A DNA stretch of 6,636 nucleotides from CAYNWK01 sp964400875. GTDB taxonomy: Bacteria; Chloroflexota; Anaerolineae; Anaerolineales; UBA4823. Location: assembly GCA_964400875.1 (NCBI GenBank), contig CAYNWK010000215.1, forward strand, positions 1 to 6,636. Direction: 5' to 3'. The position numbers and the translations under genes are program-made. Under the pieces are notes generated by a model. It saw only the letters and a list, made by a program, of their open reading frames with translations, ran no database searches and was not told the DNA's origin. Each line of letters opens with the position of its first letter. The stretch's first letter is position 1. Positions 6,489 to 6,636 of this stretch are shown piece after piece.

Positions 6489-6636
6489 AACCTTATGCGC
6501 TTGGTACACCAGGAAAGGTTTGAATTGGGAAGCACGGTGGGCAAGAAGGTAACGACAATGAATCCCAAAATCACTATGATGAGAGACTGGGCAGGAATCT
6601 CAACCTCATTCCCGATCAGAGAACAGGAGATACGTA
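6485..6636 (-). CDS. Possible C-terminal end of an upstream gene, partial, unrecognised
   Basis: A minus-strand frame is open from the right edge for about 49 codons to a TGA at 6487-6485. It would encode a hydrophobic stretch, SLIIVILGFIVVTFLP, like a transmembrane helix, then a short basic tail ending KRIRF. If real, a membrane-protein gene ends 98 nt before actA, and the AT-rich leader would be the intergenic region. No start codon or family can be judged, and an open frame this short can occur by chance. Confidence 0.22.
   Translation of the reverse strand, partial: RISCSLIGNEVEIPAQSLIIVILGFIVVTFLPTVLPNSNLSWCTKRIRF
6558..6636 (+). CDS. Possible divergent gene start, partial, unrecognised
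   Basis: On the plus strand, ATG at 6558 is preceded by AAGAAGG with 8 nt spacing and opens a frame of 26 codons without a stop to the window edge. The peptide begins MNPKITMMRDWAGI and matches nothing I recognise. If real, it would be transcribed away from the act operon. It uses AGA and ATA codons, and the stretch is too short for a coding judgement. It competes with an open minus-strand frame over the same bases, so at most one of the two is likely real. Confidence 0.25.
   Translation, partial: MNPKITMMRDWAGISTSFPIREQEIR

Overview
The window is one minus-strand operon for an alternative complex III (ACIII, Act, also called MFIcc): a menaquinol:cytochrome c or electron-acceptor oxidoreductase that replaces the bc1 complex in many bacteria. 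Reading 5'->3' on the minus strand (right to left), the genes are actA (pentaheme cytochrome c), actB1 (Tat-exported molybdopterin-fold lipoprotein), actB2 (iron-sulfur subunit), actC (NrfD-type quinol-oxidising membrane subunit), a fused actD-actE (DUF3341 domain plus monoheme cytochrome c), and the start of a second cytochrome c lipoprotein that runs off the left edge. The genes are tightly packed: 14 nt between A and B1, 58 nt between B1 and B2, an 8-nt overlap of B2 and C, 7 nt between C and D-E, and 11 nt before the last gene. This suggests a single transcript.

The host is most likely a member of the Chloroflexota, perhaps an Anaerolineae-like lineage. ACIII with ActB split into separate B1 and B2 genes is, from memory, a trait of the respiratory ACIII of Chloroflexus and relatives, and the base composition is moderate. 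This is an inference from gene content; no marker gene is present.

The parts fit together as follows. ActC oxidises menaquinol at the membrane. Electrons would pass through the iron-sulfur clusters of ActB2 to the five hemes of ActA. They would then leave through monoheme cytochrome domains (the ActE domain of the fusion and the downstream lipoprotein) to a terminal oxidase or other acceptor. ActB1 has the molybdopterin-enzyme fold but no recognisable molybdenum ligand. No actF or actG is visible; they could lie beyond the left edge or be absent.

The unusual points are the ActD-ActE fusion, in which a third transmembrane helix appears to replace the ActE lipid anchor; an aspartate where an iron-sulfur cysteine is expected in ActB2; and a complete FS0-type cysteine motif kept in ActB1. 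The right-hand 250 bp hold an AT-rich leader with a weak promoter candidate and two competing, unproven partial reading frames at the edge. There is no sign of a wholly new system: this is a known family with an uncommon architecture.
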